A model generated the notes under the pieces. That model had not been told where the DNA came from. It saw only the letters and a program-made list of their open reading frames with translations, and ran no database searches. 64,000 bases of DNA. Source: Nocardia abscessus (GTDB taxonomy: Bacteria; Actinomycetota; Actinomycetes; Mycobacteriales; Mycobacteriaceae). Positions 34,532 to 44,269 of the stretch are shown piece by piece. Position numbers and translations under genes: made by a program. Position 1 is the stretch's first letter. Every line of letters starts with the position of its first letter. The stretch lies in assembly GCF_015477775.1 (NCBI RefSeq), contig NZ_JADLQO010000004.1, positions 186,001 to 250,000 of the forward strand, in the 5' to 3' direction.

Positions 34532-37500
34532 TCAGCTCGGCCAACTCCTCCGGTCCGGCCAGGTTCACCGGCGCGATGGTGCGCCCGGTGCGCACGTAGT
34601 GGAACGCGGCGCCGACGCGGTGCAGCATCTCCTGCTCCGGCCGTCCCTCCCGCGCGGCCATCAACCGCGCCCACGCCAGGCGGTAGACCGCCAGCTGCAT
34701 GGCGACCGCGGGTTCCTCCGCCGTGCTCGGCTCGGCGCCCGTCTTCCAGTCGACCACGGTCCAGCGCGCGCCCGGCTCGGCGAACACCGCGTCCATCCGC
34801 CCGCGGATCACGGTGCCCGCGATCGAGGTCTCGAACGGAATCTCCACCTCGATCGGGCTGCGGTCGGCCCACCGCGAGTTCAGGAACGCCTCCTGCATCG
34901 CGGTCAGCTCGGCGTCCAGGCCCGCGTCGGCCGCACCGTCGGCGGCGCCCGGCAGCTCGTCCAGCCCGAGCAGGCGGGTGGAACCGAACCACCGCTGCAC
35001 CCAGGCGTGGAACGCGGTGCCGCGGCGCGCGAGCGGATTCGGCGGGTAGGGCAGCGGACGACGCAGGCGGGCGGCCAGTTTCGCCGGGTCGGCGCGCAGC
35101 TCGACCAGGGCGGTCGCCGCGATCTGGCCGGGTAGCTCGACCTCCGCGGCGGCGACCGCGGCCGCCTGGTGCTCGGCGAGCAGGGCATCGACGTCGGCGG
35201 CCCAGCCTTCCGGGTCGTCCGGGTCCGGTGCGGGGTGGGTGCGCTCCGGCCGGTACGGGTCCTCCGGCGGGGGCGGAGCGAAGCCGCTCGCGGCGAATAC
35301 CGGCTCGTCGGCGGACAGGTACTCCTCCACCGGGTCGGGAGCCGCGCCGAAGTACGGCTCGATGTCCGCGTACGGGTCGGCGTATTCGGTCCGCGTGAAG
35401 TCGAAATCGTCCGCGAGTTCGTCCGGTGGGAACTCGTCGTCGGGCGGATAGTAGGCCGGTTCGTCCGGGTAAGCCGCCTCCGCGTCCGGCGGTGAAGCTT
35501 CCCCGTGCGACGGTGAAGCCACCTCGTTTTCCGGTGAAGCTCTCGCGTCCGACGGTGGAGCCACCCCGTCCCGCGATGAAGCCTTCTCCTCCGGCGGTAA
35601 GGCCTCCTTGTTCGGCGGCGCCAGGCCCTCCTGGTCGAGGGCGACGCGGGGCTCGTTGGTCTCATGCGCGTCCGGACCGGTATGGGCCGGACGAGCGCGC
35701 AGGTCGGCCAGCGCCGCGCGGACCAGCGCGGCGCCCTGTTCGATGGGGTCGCGGCGGGTGCTGAGCGGGTCGCGCGGCCACTCGGCGGTGGCGGGGTTGT
35801 CGGTGAACGGGTTGACGGCGTCGGCCGCGGGCGGGTCGTCCCAGCGGTCGATCGCCAGGACGTCGTATGCCGGGCTGCCGGGGTCCTCGTGCGCGTGCTT
35901 CAGCTCCAGCAGGAAATCCGAGGGGCCTTTCGGCGTGCTGCCGGTCTCGGCCCAGTAGTGGGCCGAGACCAGCAGCACGCGTTCGGTTCTGGTGAGCGCG
36001 ACGTAGAACAGGCGGCGTTCCTCATCGATCCGGCGGCGCTCCAGCGCCTCCTTGTGCGCCTTGATCGCACGGTCGAGGTCGGCGCGGTCGTACAGGTCGG
36101 TGAGATCGAGCACCGGCACGCCCTCGGCCGCGTCGTCCTGCTGCCGGTCGCCCCGCAGCGACGTCGGCAGCTCGGCGAGCGCGCCCAGCCACGTGCCGGA
36201 ACCGACCTTGGACGGGAACACGCCCTCCACCACGTGCGGGACCGCGACGATCTCCCATTCCAGGCCTTTCGCCGCGTGCACGGTCAGCACTTGGACGCGA
36301 TCCTTGGCGACCTCGACCTCGCCCGGTTCGAGTCCGTTCTCGACCTCCTCCGCGGCGGTGAGAAAGGCGAGCAGCCCGCCGAGCGAGGCCCCGGTGTCCG
36401 CGGCGTATCCGGCCACCACTTCCGCGAATGCGTCCAGGTGCTCGCGCCCGGCGCCGGTGCCCGCCATCGCTCGCCGGGTCTGGGTCTCCACACCGACGCC
36501 GATGGTGCGTTCGACATCGGCGACCAACTCCGCCAACGGCTGACCACTGCGTTCGCGCAATGCGGCCAGCTCACGCCCGAGCGCTTCGATCCGAGCGAAC
36601 CCGGCCGCCGAATACTGCTCCGGCGGACCTGGATCGGCGACGGCGTCGGCCAGCCCGGCCTGTTCGGCGGGCTCCGGGGCCACGTCCCGCAGCGCCTCGT
36701 CCAGCGTGGCGCCGTCGGCTATCTCGGCCCCCGCCTCGGACCCGGGTCGCCGGATGGAGAGGTCCCTGGCGCGGCGGGCGAGAGCGGCGATGTCGGCGAC
36801 GCCGATGCGCCAGCGCGCGCCGGTCAGCACGCGCATGGCGGCGCTGCCGGAGCCGGGTTCGGCGATCAGCCGGAGGGTGGCGACGATGTCGGCGACCTCC
36901 GGTGTGGCGAGCAAGCCGCCGAGCCCGACGATCTCCACCGGAAGTCCTTGCGCGCGTAGTGCTTCCGCGAGCGGCGCGGCGTCGGCATTGCGCCGTACCA
37001 ACACCGCCGAGGTGGGCGGTTGCTGCTGCGCCGCGCGCCGGGCGGCCCACTGCGCGGCGATCCGCTCGGCCACCCACTCGCGTTCGCCGGCGACGGTCTC
37101 GGTCAGCGCGAGCGCCACCTCCCCCGGCCCGGCGTCGGGCTTGGCGCGCAAAGCGTCGACCGTCACCCCGCCGCCCTCGATCGCCTTGCGCCGCAACGGT
37201 TCCGCGACCAGGTTCGCCAGGGCCAGCGCCTCCGGAGGATTGCGCCAGCTGGTCAGCAACGCCAGCGTGGGGGCCGGTACCCCCGGCGCACTGGGGAAAT
37301 CGGTGGCGAACCGGGGCAGATTCGCCGCCGAAGCGCCACGCCAGCCGTAGATCGACTGCATCGGATCGCCCACGGCCGTCACGGCAAGCCGCTGCCCATC
37401 GTGTCGCGCGCGCTGGTCGCGACCGGCCGCGGCGTACGGATCGTGTGCACCAGCCGGTGCGGATGTATTGCCGATCGGCGTGTCCGGGTCTCGGACGATG

Positions 37501-38747
37501 TCGTGCGGTTCGCGCGCGGTCGTGCTGGTGTGCAGCTGATCGCCGTCCGCGCCGGGTGACAGCGGGTCCGCCTCCCCCGTGGCGGAATTCGGCTCGTCCG
37601 TGCCGCCATGTCCTTCCCGCTCGGCTGAATCGGCGTGCGCGGTCGTGTGGGACGCATCGACTGTCGCCGAGTCCGCCGACGTGCCGCCCGAGAGCGGATC
37701 GTCGAGGCCGTTGGCGGCCTGCGCCGCTCGTTGTGGGTGCACGTTCGCGCGTGACGAATCCTGGTCCCTGTTAGCAGGATCACCATCCGTTACCGGAGGA
37801 ACGTCGTGCGCGTCATGCGGCGGTGTCGAGCCCGGCACACCGCCGAACAGGGCGGCGAGCAGGACTCGCTGGGCGTGGCCGGTGTCCTGGTATTCGTCGA
37901 GCAGCACCAGCCGGAACCGGGCGCGTTCGGCGGCGGCCACCTCGGGGTGCTCGGCGGCCAAGCGCGCGGCCAGGGACATCTGCGCGCCGAAATCGAGTGC
38001 GCCGCGGCGGCGCAACGCCTCGGTGAGCTGGTGCACCAGCGGCAGCAGCGCCACCCGTTCCTGCTGCACCTGCACGATGTTGAGCAGCGTTTGACTGGGT
38101 CCGCCGCGCTGCCGCGGACCCGCGGGCAGCGTGTGCACCAGCTTCGCCAACTCGGTGTGCGCCTCGGCCAACTCCTCCGGCTCGACCAGATGCTCCGCGA
38201 GCTGCCCGGACAGCGCGAGCACCGCCTCGGTGACCGACACCGGGGTGCGCTCGGTCTCCAGATCGCCGTCCCAGGTGCGGACCACCTGGTGGGCGAGCTG
38301 CCAGAGCTGGGTCTCGGTCAGCAGGGTCGCCGAAGGTTCCACCGGAAGAAGCAGGCCGTGTTCGGTGAGCAACCTGCCCGCGTACGAGTGGTAGGTGCTG
38401 ATCTCCGGCTCCGCGCCGGTCAGCTGGGCGCGCAGCCGACCGCTCGGGTCCAGTTCACGCAGCAGCGGCGCGCCGGCCAGCCGGGCCAACCTGGTCCGGA
38501 TGCGGGCGGTCAGCTGCTGGGCGGCTTTGCGCGTGAAGGTCAGCCCGAGCACCTCGTCCGGCAGGACGAGCCCGTTCGCGACCATCCACACCACGCGGGC
38601 GGCCATCGTCTCGGTCTTGCCCGCGCCCGCGCCCGCGACCACGAGGGTCGGGCCCGGCGGCGCCGCGATCACGGCTGCCTGTTCGTCGGTCGGCGGCGGC
38701 AGGCCCAGCGCCTGCGCCAGCTGATGGGGCGTCACCCGGTCGTTCAC
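34488..38747 (-). CDS. adnB: AdnB-like helicase-nuclease subunit
   Basis: This 1419-residue UvrD-like helicase is fused to a RecB-type nuclease and acts with AdnA in double-strand-break end resection. Seen: Walker A VAGAGAGKTETMA, motif II LLDEYQDTGHAQR, motif III VGDPMQSIYGWRGA, KGLEWEIVAVPHVVEG, ALTRTERVLL, and the C-terminal nuclease (GTAFHAWVQRWFG, VVDWKTGAEP). It is about 300 residues longer than mycobacterial AdnB, because of two low-complexity inserts (about 37392-37841 and 35200-35690). It is downstream of adnA with a 43-bp gap. Confidence 0.93.
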   Translation of the reverse strand: MNDRVTPHQLAQALGLPPPTDEQAAVIAAPPGPTLVVAGAGAGKTETMAARVVWMVANGLVLPDEVLGLTFTRKAAQQLTARIRTRLARLAGAPLLRELDPSGRLRAQLTGAEPEISTYHSYAGRLLTEHGLLLPVEPSATLLTETQLWQLAHQVVRTWDGDLETERTPVSVTEAVLALSGQLAEHLVEPEELAEAHTELAKLVHTLPAGPRQRGGPSQTLLNIVQVQQERVALLPLVHQLTEALRRRGALDFGAQMSLAARLAAEHPEVAAAERARFRLVLLDEYQDTGHAQRVLLAALFGGVPGSTPPHDAHDVPPVTDGDPANRDQDSSRANVHPQRAAQAANGLDDPLSGGTSADSATVDASHTTAHADSAEREGHGGTDEPNSATGEADPLSPGADGDQLHTSTTAREPHDIVRDPDTPIGNTSAPAGAHDPYAAAGRDQRARHDGQRLAVTAVGDPMQSIYGWRGASAANLPRFATDFPSAPGVPAPTLALLTSWRNPPEALALANLVAEPLRRKAIEGGGVTVDALRAKPDAGPGEVALALTETVAGEREWVAERIAAQWAARRAAQQQPPTSAVLVRRNADAAPLAEALRAQGLPVEIVGLGGLLATPEVADIVATLRLIAEPGSGSAAMRVLTGARWRIGVADIAALARRARDLSIRRPGSEAGAEIADGATLDEALRDVAPEPAEQAGLADAVADPGPPEQYSAAGFARIEALGRELAALRERSGQPLAELVADVERTIGVGVETQTRRAMAGTGAGREHLDAFAEVVAGYAADTGASLGGLLAFLTAAEEVENGLEPGEVEVAKDRVQVLTVHAAKGLEWEIVAVPHVVEGVFPSKVGSGTWLGALAELPTSLRGDRQQDDAAEGVPVLDLTDLYDRADLDRAIKAHKEALERRRIDEERRLFYVALTRTERVLLVSAHYWAETGSTPKGPSDFLLELKHAHEDPGSPAYDVLAIDRWDDPPAADAVNPFTDNPATAEWPRDPLSTRRDPIEQGAALVRAALADLRARPAHTGPDAHETNEPRVALDQEGLAPPNKEALPPEEKASSRDGVAPPSDARASPENEVASPSHGEASPPDAEAAYPDEPAYYPPDDEFPPDELADDFDFTRTEYADPYADIEPYFGAAPDPVEEYLSADEPVFAASGFAPPPPEDPYRPERTHPAPDPDDPEGWAADVDALLAEHQAAAVAAAEVELPGQIAATALVELRADPAKLAARLRRPLPYPPNPLARRGTAFHAWVQRWFGSTRLLGLDELPGAADGAADAGLDAELTAMQEAFLNSRWADRSPIEVEIPFETSIAGTVIRGRMDAVFAEPGARWTVVDWKTGAEPSTAEEPAVAMQLAVYRLAWARLMAAREGRPEQEMLHRVGAAFHYVRTGRTIAPVNLAGPEELAELIRNVAPAGSPPAPE

Positions 38748-38790
38748 GGCGGCGCCCCGGCGACCTGCCGCGGCGAGGCCGAGGGCGCGC

Positions 38791-41700
38791 TCACTCGTCG
38801 GTCACCTGTCTCCCGCTGTCCTGCACGGGACAGCTGCCCGCGACCGCGCAGTGGCGGCATCCGTCGTTGCGCATGGCGAGGTAGCTGGGGCCCTGAGTGG
38901 ACGCCGCGGCTCGGTGAATCGTGTCACGCCAGTGCTCGAGCGCCTCGGCGTCCAGCGGGGGCTGCAAGCGCTGGGTCGCGCCCTCCGCCTTGCTCGGCTT
39001 CGCGACATAGACCAATCGTGCCCCGCCGGGTTCGCCGGACGGATCGGCCCCCTCGGCGGAGCCGGATTCTCCCGCGGCGTCGAGGGCACCCGTGGCGGCC
39101 GCCACCTGATAGGTCGCCAGCTGCGCGTGATCGACGGCGGCCTGCTTGGTGACCGGGGACTTGCCGGTCTTCACGTCGACGATCACGAAACGGCCTTGCG
39201 CGTCCCGCTCCAGTCGGTCGACGCGGCCCCGGATCCGCACGGCGCGTTCGTCTTCGGTGCGCGCGGGCAGCACGCAGTCCACCGGCACCTCGACACCGGC
39301 CTGGGTGAGTTCGCCGCGGGTGTTGCGAACCCAGGCCTGGAAGTTCTCCAGCATGGCCTCGGTGCGGCGCAGCTCCTGCCTGGAATGCCAGCCCGTCCCG
39401 GGATCCACCGCCTGCCAGGCCCGATCCAGCGCCGCACGCACCTGGTCCGGGGGCACCTTGCCCGCCAGCGCCTGCACCAGCGTGTGCACCAGGTTGCCCT
39501 TGACGGCGTGTGGATTGTCGCCGTCGGTGCCGCCGTGGCGTTCCAGTGCCCAGCGCAGCGGACAGGTGCGCAGCAACTCGACGGTGGAGGGTGACAGCGC
39601 CACCGCGCCCTCGTCCTCGGCCCACAGCGGACGCAGCGAACTGAGCTCGGCGGTGCCGTACCAGTCGTCGGGGTGGGTGCCGCGCACGCCCGCGTCCGCC
39701 AGCCGCGCGAGCTGGTGCGCGGCGCGACGCCTGCGCTCCGGGTCGGCCTCGGGATCGCAGACCACGCCGCGCAATTCGGCGACCAGGGAGTGCATCACCA
39801 GGGCGCGGCCGGGATCGACCACCGGGAGCGCGCCGGGCTCGCCGTCGTCGTCGTGCCCGAGCAGCTCGGCGAGAAAACGCGAGGGCACCAGGTCACGTTC
39901 GCCCGCCACCGACTCCACCGCGGTGACCAGCAGCGATCGCCGGGCCCGGCTGCACGCGACGAGCAGTAGCCTGCGCTCCTCGGCGAGGATCGGCGCCGCA
40001 CGGCTCACCCGCTCACCCGCGTCGGACACCCCGGCGGTGAGATCCACCAGGTCCTCGGTGTGCAGCAGGGTGCCGCGCGAGCGCGGATTCGGCCAGATCC
40101 CCTCCTGGACGGCGGCGACGGCGACCACGTCCCATTCCCGCCCTGCGGCGGCGTGCGCACTCAGCAGCGCCACCGCCTCGCCCGGTGCGGTGCGCGGCGC
40201 CGCGTCGAGCGGAATCTCCTGCTGCGCCAGATATTCGACGAACCCTTCGATGCTCGCGCGCGGCAGCCGGTCGACGTAGGCGGCGGCCGCGTCGAACAGC
40301 GCGACGGCGGCGTCCAGATCGCGATCGGCCTGCATGCCGACCGCGCCGCCGCGCTCCGACTGCGCCACCCAGCGCCGTTCCAGCCGGGAACCGGTCCACA
40401 ACGCCCACAGGACGTCCTCCAAGCCCGCGCCGCGTCCGCGCGCCTTGCGGGCCCGGTGCAGGGCGTCCAGCACCCGGCGCAGCGGCGCCGCCTCGACCTC
40501 GGTGAGCCGGCCCAGGATCGCCGGATCGCCCGCCCCGATCAGCTGGTCGCGCAGCACCTGCGCGGAGGGGCGATCGATATCAGTGCCGCGGTGCTGGGGC
40601 GGATCGTCGCCGGTATCCGGGGTTTTCGCGCTGGCGCGCGCGGATTCCAGCACCGCGCGCCGAACGCCGCGGCGCAACCGGCGCAAGGCGATCTGGTCGG
40701 CGCCGCCGAGCGGCCCGGACAGCAGGTCGAGGGCGTCTTCCGGCTCGAACGCCGGTTCCGCGCCCCGCTGCGCCGCCTCGCCCGCCAGCACCGCGCGCAG
40801 CGACAGCAGCATCCAGGCAGCGCCGCGCCTGCGCGCCAGCGGCGTGTCCAGCGCGGGCTGCCGCACCGGCACGCCCGCGGCGAGCAGGGCACGGCGCAGC
40901 GGCGCCAGCGACAGCGGCACCGATCGGACGATCACCGCCATCCGCGACCACGGCACCCCGCCGGTGAGGTGCGCGCGGCGCAGGTGGTCGGCGATGAGCG
41001 CGGCTTCCTTCGCGGGTGTGGCAAGCACGCGCACCCGCACCTCGGTGCCGTCGTCCCGCGGTTCGGCCCGTTCCGGCACGGGGATGCGCTGCGGCGCACT
41101 GCCCGGCAGACGTGCGGCGATCCGCGCGACCGCCAGCTCAACCTGACCGCTGAAGCGATGGTTGGCGCGCAGCACGACGCGCCGGTCGTCCGGCACGTCG
41201 AGTTCGGCGACGAACCGCGCGTCGGCGCCGCGGAAGGCGAAGACGGCTTGATCGGGATCGCCCGCGATCACCGTGATCCGCGCGCTGTGCCCGATCGCCT
41301 TGACCAGGATCGCCGCCTGCGGGTCCAGGTGCTGTGCGTCGTCGACCAGCAGGTATCTGATCCTGGCGCGTTCGGCGGCAAGCAGATTCGGGTCGGCGGC
41401 CAGCGCGTCCAGCGCCGCGCCGACCAGTTCGGCGGCGTCCAGCGCGGGCGCGGTCGCCTCCGGCGCCTCCACGCCGACCGACCAGCGCAGCAGCATCGTC
41501 TGCTCGTAGCGGATGGCGAACTTGCCCGCGGCCACCCACTCCGGTTTGGCGTGCTCGCGGCCCAGCCGTACCAGGTCTTCCGGCCCGATGCCGCGTTCGG
41601 TGGCGCGCAGCATGAGATCGCGCAATTGCTCGGCGAATCCGCCGAGCGCGAGCGCGGGCCGCAGTCGCTCCGGCCACAACCCGCGCGCGCCCTCGGCCAT

Positions 41701-42222
41701 GTCGGCCAGGTCGCCGCGCAGCATTTCGCGCAGCACCGCGTCCTGTTCGGCTCCGGTCAGCAGACGGGGCGGCGGGTTGCCGTGCGCTGTCGCGTGCCTG
41801 CGCAGCACGGAGAAGGCGTACGAGTGCAGGGTGCGCACCAACGGTTCTCGTGTGGCGCCGGGCACACCACCCTCGCCGCCGGGCTCGGGTCCGCTCAGCC
41901 GCGTGGTGATGGCATCGCGCACGGCGCCCGCCGCCTGTTTCGAATGAGTCAGCACCAGCACCGAATCGGGATCGGCTCCGGCCGCGATGCGCTCGGCGGC
42001 CAGGTCGACCAGCAGGGCTGTCTTGCCGGTTCCGGGCCCGCCGAGTACCTGCCAGGGCCGCCACCCGGGGCGCGCGGGACCGGCCTCGGTCGCGGCGTCC
42101 AGCAGCGCGCGAACGTCGGCGCCCCAGTCTCGCGGCCGGGGCGCCACCACATTCCGGCGAACCAGTCGCACCGCGCCATCCGATCGCACCACGCGGGCTA
42201 TTGCAACAGACACGACCGACAC
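38791..42222 (-). CDS. adnA: AdnA-like helicase-nuclease subunit with Fe-S cysteines
   Basis: This is a 1143-residue partner of AdnB. Seen: Walker A LGGPGTGKTALLVDLAA, a diverged motif II YLLVDDAQHLDPQ (the AdnA motor is known to be weaker), ADARFVAELDVP, and VALLSAHAAAGREWDVVAVA. A C-terminal RecB-like nuclease has RTCPLRW, VIVDVKTGKSPV and a terminal CRHCAVAGSCPV; these cysteines suggest the AddB/AdnA-type Fe-S cluster that staples the nuclease. GTG 42222 has GGAGG 11 nt upstream. The longer frame would run antisense through the divergent hydrolase gene. Confidence 0.93.
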   Translation of the reverse strand: MSVVSVAIARVVRSDGAVRLVRRNVVAPRPRDWGADVRALLDAATEAGPARPGWRPWQVLGGPGTGKTALLVDLAAERIAAGADPDSVLVLTHSKQAAGAVRDAITTRLSGPEPGGEGGVPGATREPLVRTLHSYAFSVLRRHATAHGNPPPRLLTGAEQDAVLREMLRGDLADMAEGARGLWPERLRPALALGGFAEQLRDLMLRATERGIGPEDLVRLGREHAKPEWVAAGKFAIRYEQTMLLRWSVGVEAPEATAPALDAAELVGAALDALAADPNLLAAERARIRYLLVDDAQHLDPQAAILVKAIGHSARITVIAGDPDQAVFAFRGADARFVAELDVPDDRRVVLRANHRFSGQVELAVARIAARLPGSAPQRIPVPERAEPRDDGTEVRVRVLATPAKEAALIADHLRRAHLTGGVPWSRMAVIVRSVPLSLAPLRRALLAAGVPVRQPALDTPLARRRGAAWMLLSLRAVLAGEAAQRGAEPAFEPEDALDLLSGPLGGADQIALRRLRRGVRRAVLESARASAKTPDTGDDPPQHRGTDIDRPSAQVLRDQLIGAGDPAILGRLTEVEAAPLRRVLDALHRARKARGRGAGLEDVLWALWTGSRLERRWVAQSERGGAVGMQADRDLDAAVALFDAAAAYVDRLPRASIEGFVEYLAQQEIPLDAAPRTAPGEAVALLSAHAAAGREWDVVAVAAVQEGIWPNPRSRGTLLHTEDLVDLTAGVSDAGERVSRAAPILAEERRLLLVACSRARRSLLVTAVESVAGERDLVPSRFLAELLGHDDDGEPGALPVVDPGRALVMHSLVAELRGVVCDPEADPERRRRAAHQLARLADAGVRGTHPDDWYGTAELSSLRPLWAEDEGAVALSPSTVELLRTCPLRWALERHGGTDGDNPHAVKGNLVHTLVQALAGKVPPDQVRAALDRAWQAVDPGTGWHSRQELRRTEAMLENFQAWVRNTRGELTQAGVEVPVDCVLPARTEDERAVRIRGRVDRLERDAQGRFVIVDVKTGKSPVTKQAAVDHAQLATYQVAAATGALDAAGESGSAEGADPSGEPGGARLVYVAKPSKAEGATQRLQPPLDAEALEHWRDTIHRAAASTQGPSYLAMRNDGCRHCAVAGSCPVQDSGRQVTDE

Positions 42223-42285
42223 GCCGGTACACGCCTCCGTGTGACCGGCACTGCGCGCGATTCCGGCGCAGGTCACAATGGACCG

Positions 42286-43062
42286 GTGTCTGTTCTGAAT
42301 GTCCACCGGTTCGGTCCGACGACAGGACCGGTGGTGCTCGCCCTGCACGGCGTGACCGGCCACGGCAAACGCTGGGAAGACCTGGCCACCCGGCATCTGC
42401 CCGACGTCCGCGTGCTCGCACCCGACCTGCGCGGACACGGTCGCTCGACCTCGCTGCCGCCGTGGAACTTCGAGACCATCGTCGACGACCTGGTCGACCT
42501 GGTCACCACCGAGGCGGAAGGGCCGGTGGTGGTGGTCGCGCACTCCTTCGGCGGCGCGTGCGCGCTGCACCTGGCGCATCGGCATCCCGACCTGGTGCGC
42601 AAGCTCGTGCTGCTCGATCCGGCCATCGCGCTGGAACCGGAATGGCTCAACGAGATCGCGCTGTCCACCCTGGTCTCGGCCGACTACGACAGCGTCGACC
42701 ACGCGCGCCGGGACAAGCTGGACACCGGCTGGGGCGATGTCGAGCCGCGGCTGCTCGAAGCCGAACTGCTCGAACATCTGATGCCCACCGCGGACGGGCG
42801 CTTCGGCTGGCGGATGAGCCTGCCCGCCATCAACTCCTACTGGGGCCAGCTGGCCCGCCACTGGGTGCTGCCGCCCGCCGACCTGCCCACCGTGCTGGTG
42901 CAGGCGATGAAGGTGCACCCGCCGTTCGTCACCCCGGAGTTCCGCGCGGCGCTCACCGAGCACATGGGCGCGAACCTGACCGTGCTCGAGTGGAACTGCG
43001 ATCACATGGTGGCCCAGGCGTATCCGGCCGAGACCGGCGAACTCGTGCGCTCGGTGCTCTGA
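42286..43062 (+). CDS. Alpha/beta hydrolase (LipV-like)
   Basis: This 258-residue esterase/lipase-like enzyme has the oxyanion region LALHGVTGHGKRW, nucleophile elbow VAHSFGGACAL with the catalytic Ser, and the C-terminal His in NCDHMVAQAYP. The substrate is unknown; the mycobacterial syntenic gene is lipV (Rv3203). The GTG start lies in a 63-bp divergent promoter region with adnA. The ATL gene follows 4 bp after its stop, so the two are probably cotranscribed. Confidence 0.92.
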   Translation: MSVLNVHRFGPTTGPVVLALHGVTGHGKRWEDLATRHLPDVRVLAPDLRGHGRSTSLPPWNFETIVDDLVDLVTTEAEGPVVVVAHSFGGACALHLAHRHPDLVRKLVLLDPAIALEPEWLNEIALSTLVSADYDSVDHARRDKLDTGWGDVEPRLLEAELLEHLMPTADGRFGWRMSLPAINSYWGQLARHWVLPPADLPTVLVQAMKVHPPFVTPEFRAALTEHMGANLTVLEWNCDHMVAQAYPAETGELVRSVL

Positions 43063-43066
43063 GCCG

Positions 43067-43378
43067 ATGCCGACCAGCGACGCCCAGATCGAGCGGGTTC
43101 GCGCCCTGGTGGCGTCGGTTCCGCCCGGCCGGGTCGTCACCTACGGCGACATCGCCGCGGCCGCGGGACTGTCCACGCCACGCACGGTGGGCTGGATCAT
43201 GCGCACCGACGCGGCCGACCTGCCCTGGCATCGCGTGCTCGGCGCGAGCGGCAAGCCCGCCGCGCACCTGGCCCGTCGCCAGCTGCGCCTGCTCGCCGAG
43301 GAAGGCGTGCCGATCCGGGACGGACGCGTCGACCTGCGCGCCGCGCGCTTCCCGCTGCCCGATCCCGCGGCAGGCTGA
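43067..43378 (+). CDS. Alkyltransferase-like (ATL) DNA repair protein
   Basis: This 103-residue protein has the fold of O6-alkylguanine-DNA alkyltransferase (VPPGRVVTYGDIAAAAGL, helix-turn-helix, RTVGWIMRT), but the acceptor Cys of the PCHR motif is Trp here: DLPWHRVLGA. ATL proteins flip and bind O6-alkylguanine without transferring the alkyl group and hand lesions to nucleotide excision repair. It matches Rv3204 by position. It lies close behind the hydrolase. Confidence 0.92.
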   Translation: MPTSDAQIERVRALVASVPPGRVVTYGDIAAAAGLSTPRTVGWIMRTDAADLPWHRVLGASGKPAAHLARRQLRLLAEEGVPIRDGRVDLRAARFPLPDPAAG

Positions 43379-43431
43379 CACCGCTTTCCGAAATGCCTCC
43401 GAGCCGGATCTGCGGCCAGTACCGTTGATCC

Positions 43432-44187
43432 ATGCCCACCCGCCTGGCATGTGTCGTGTTCGATGCCGACCGGCCGCGTTCGGTCGCGGATTTCTGGGCC
43501 GAACTGCTCGGCTGGAGTGTGACGCTCGACCGGCCCGACGAGGTGAACGTCGCGGCCCCCGACGCCGACGGTGGCGAACTCGCGCTGACCTTCCTGCCCG
43601 CGATGCGGGCCAAGGTCGGCAAGAACCGCCTGCATCTGGATCTGGCCACCCGCTCGCGGGAGCACCAGCGCACCCAGGTGGACCGGGCGCTGGCCCTGGG
43701 CGCGCGAGCGGTGAACATCGGCCAGGGCGCGGTGCCGTGGGCCGTGCTGGCCGACCCGGAAGGCAACGAATTCTGCGTGCTCGAACCCAGGGAGGAGTAC
43801 GTGGACACCGGAGCCGTCGCGGCGGTGGTGGTCGACACGCGCGAGCCGCAGCGCCTCGCCGACTTCTGGGCGGTCGCCACGGGCTGGCCGTCCGCCCGGC
43901 GCGGTGAGCGGCTGGCCGGGCTGCGTTCGCCGACCGGACTGGGCTCCTGGCTGGAGTTCGTGCGCACCCCCGACGCGGGGACCGGCCGGACCAGGCTGCG
44001 CCTGGACCTCACCTCGTTTCCCGCCGACGACCGCGCCGCCGAGGTGGCCAGGCTGCACGCGGCGGGCGCCACCACCGTCGACCGCGGCGCTCCGGCCGCC
44101 GACCGCGACACCGACCTCGTGCTCGCCGACCCGGAGCTCAACGAGTTCCGCTTGCTGCCACCGGCCCGCTTCTGGTCCAACGCCTGA
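43432..44187 (+). CDS. VOC family protein, two glyoxalase-like domains
   Basis: This 251-residue protein has tandem VOC domains (residues 1-120 and 128-248). Each starts with a short beta strand and DxxxPxxxADFWA: VVFDADRPRSVADFWAELLG and VVVDTREPQRLADFWAVATG. Each ends with ADPEGNEFCVLEP or ADPELNEFRLLPP. It has the glyoxalase/bleomycin-resistance fold with unknown substrate and is not obviously tied to its neighbours. Confidence 0.9.
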   Translation: MPTRLACVVFDADRPRSVADFWAELLGWSVTLDRPDEVNVAAPDADGGELALTFLPAMRAKVGKNRLHLDLATRSREHQRTQVDRALALGARAVNIGQGAVPWAVLADPEGNEFCVLEPREEYVDTGAVAAVVVDTREPQRLADFWAVATGWPSARRGERLAGLRSPTGLGSWLEFVRTPDAGTGRTRLRLDLTSFPADDRAAEVARLHAAGATTVDRGAPAADRDTDLVLADPELNEFRLLPPARFWSNA

Positions 44188-44269
44188 TCGACGCCGTCCG
44201 GTCCACGGCTTCCCCGCCGTGACGAATTAGCATGACCGCCATGGTGTACCCAGCTCGAAGTCGTGGCCT

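Noticed and set aside
42223..43140. A 306-codon N-terminal extension of AdnA
   Set aside because: It would run antisense through the whole LipV-like hydrolase gene; the GTG at 42222 with GGAGG and the start of the conserved domain fit better.
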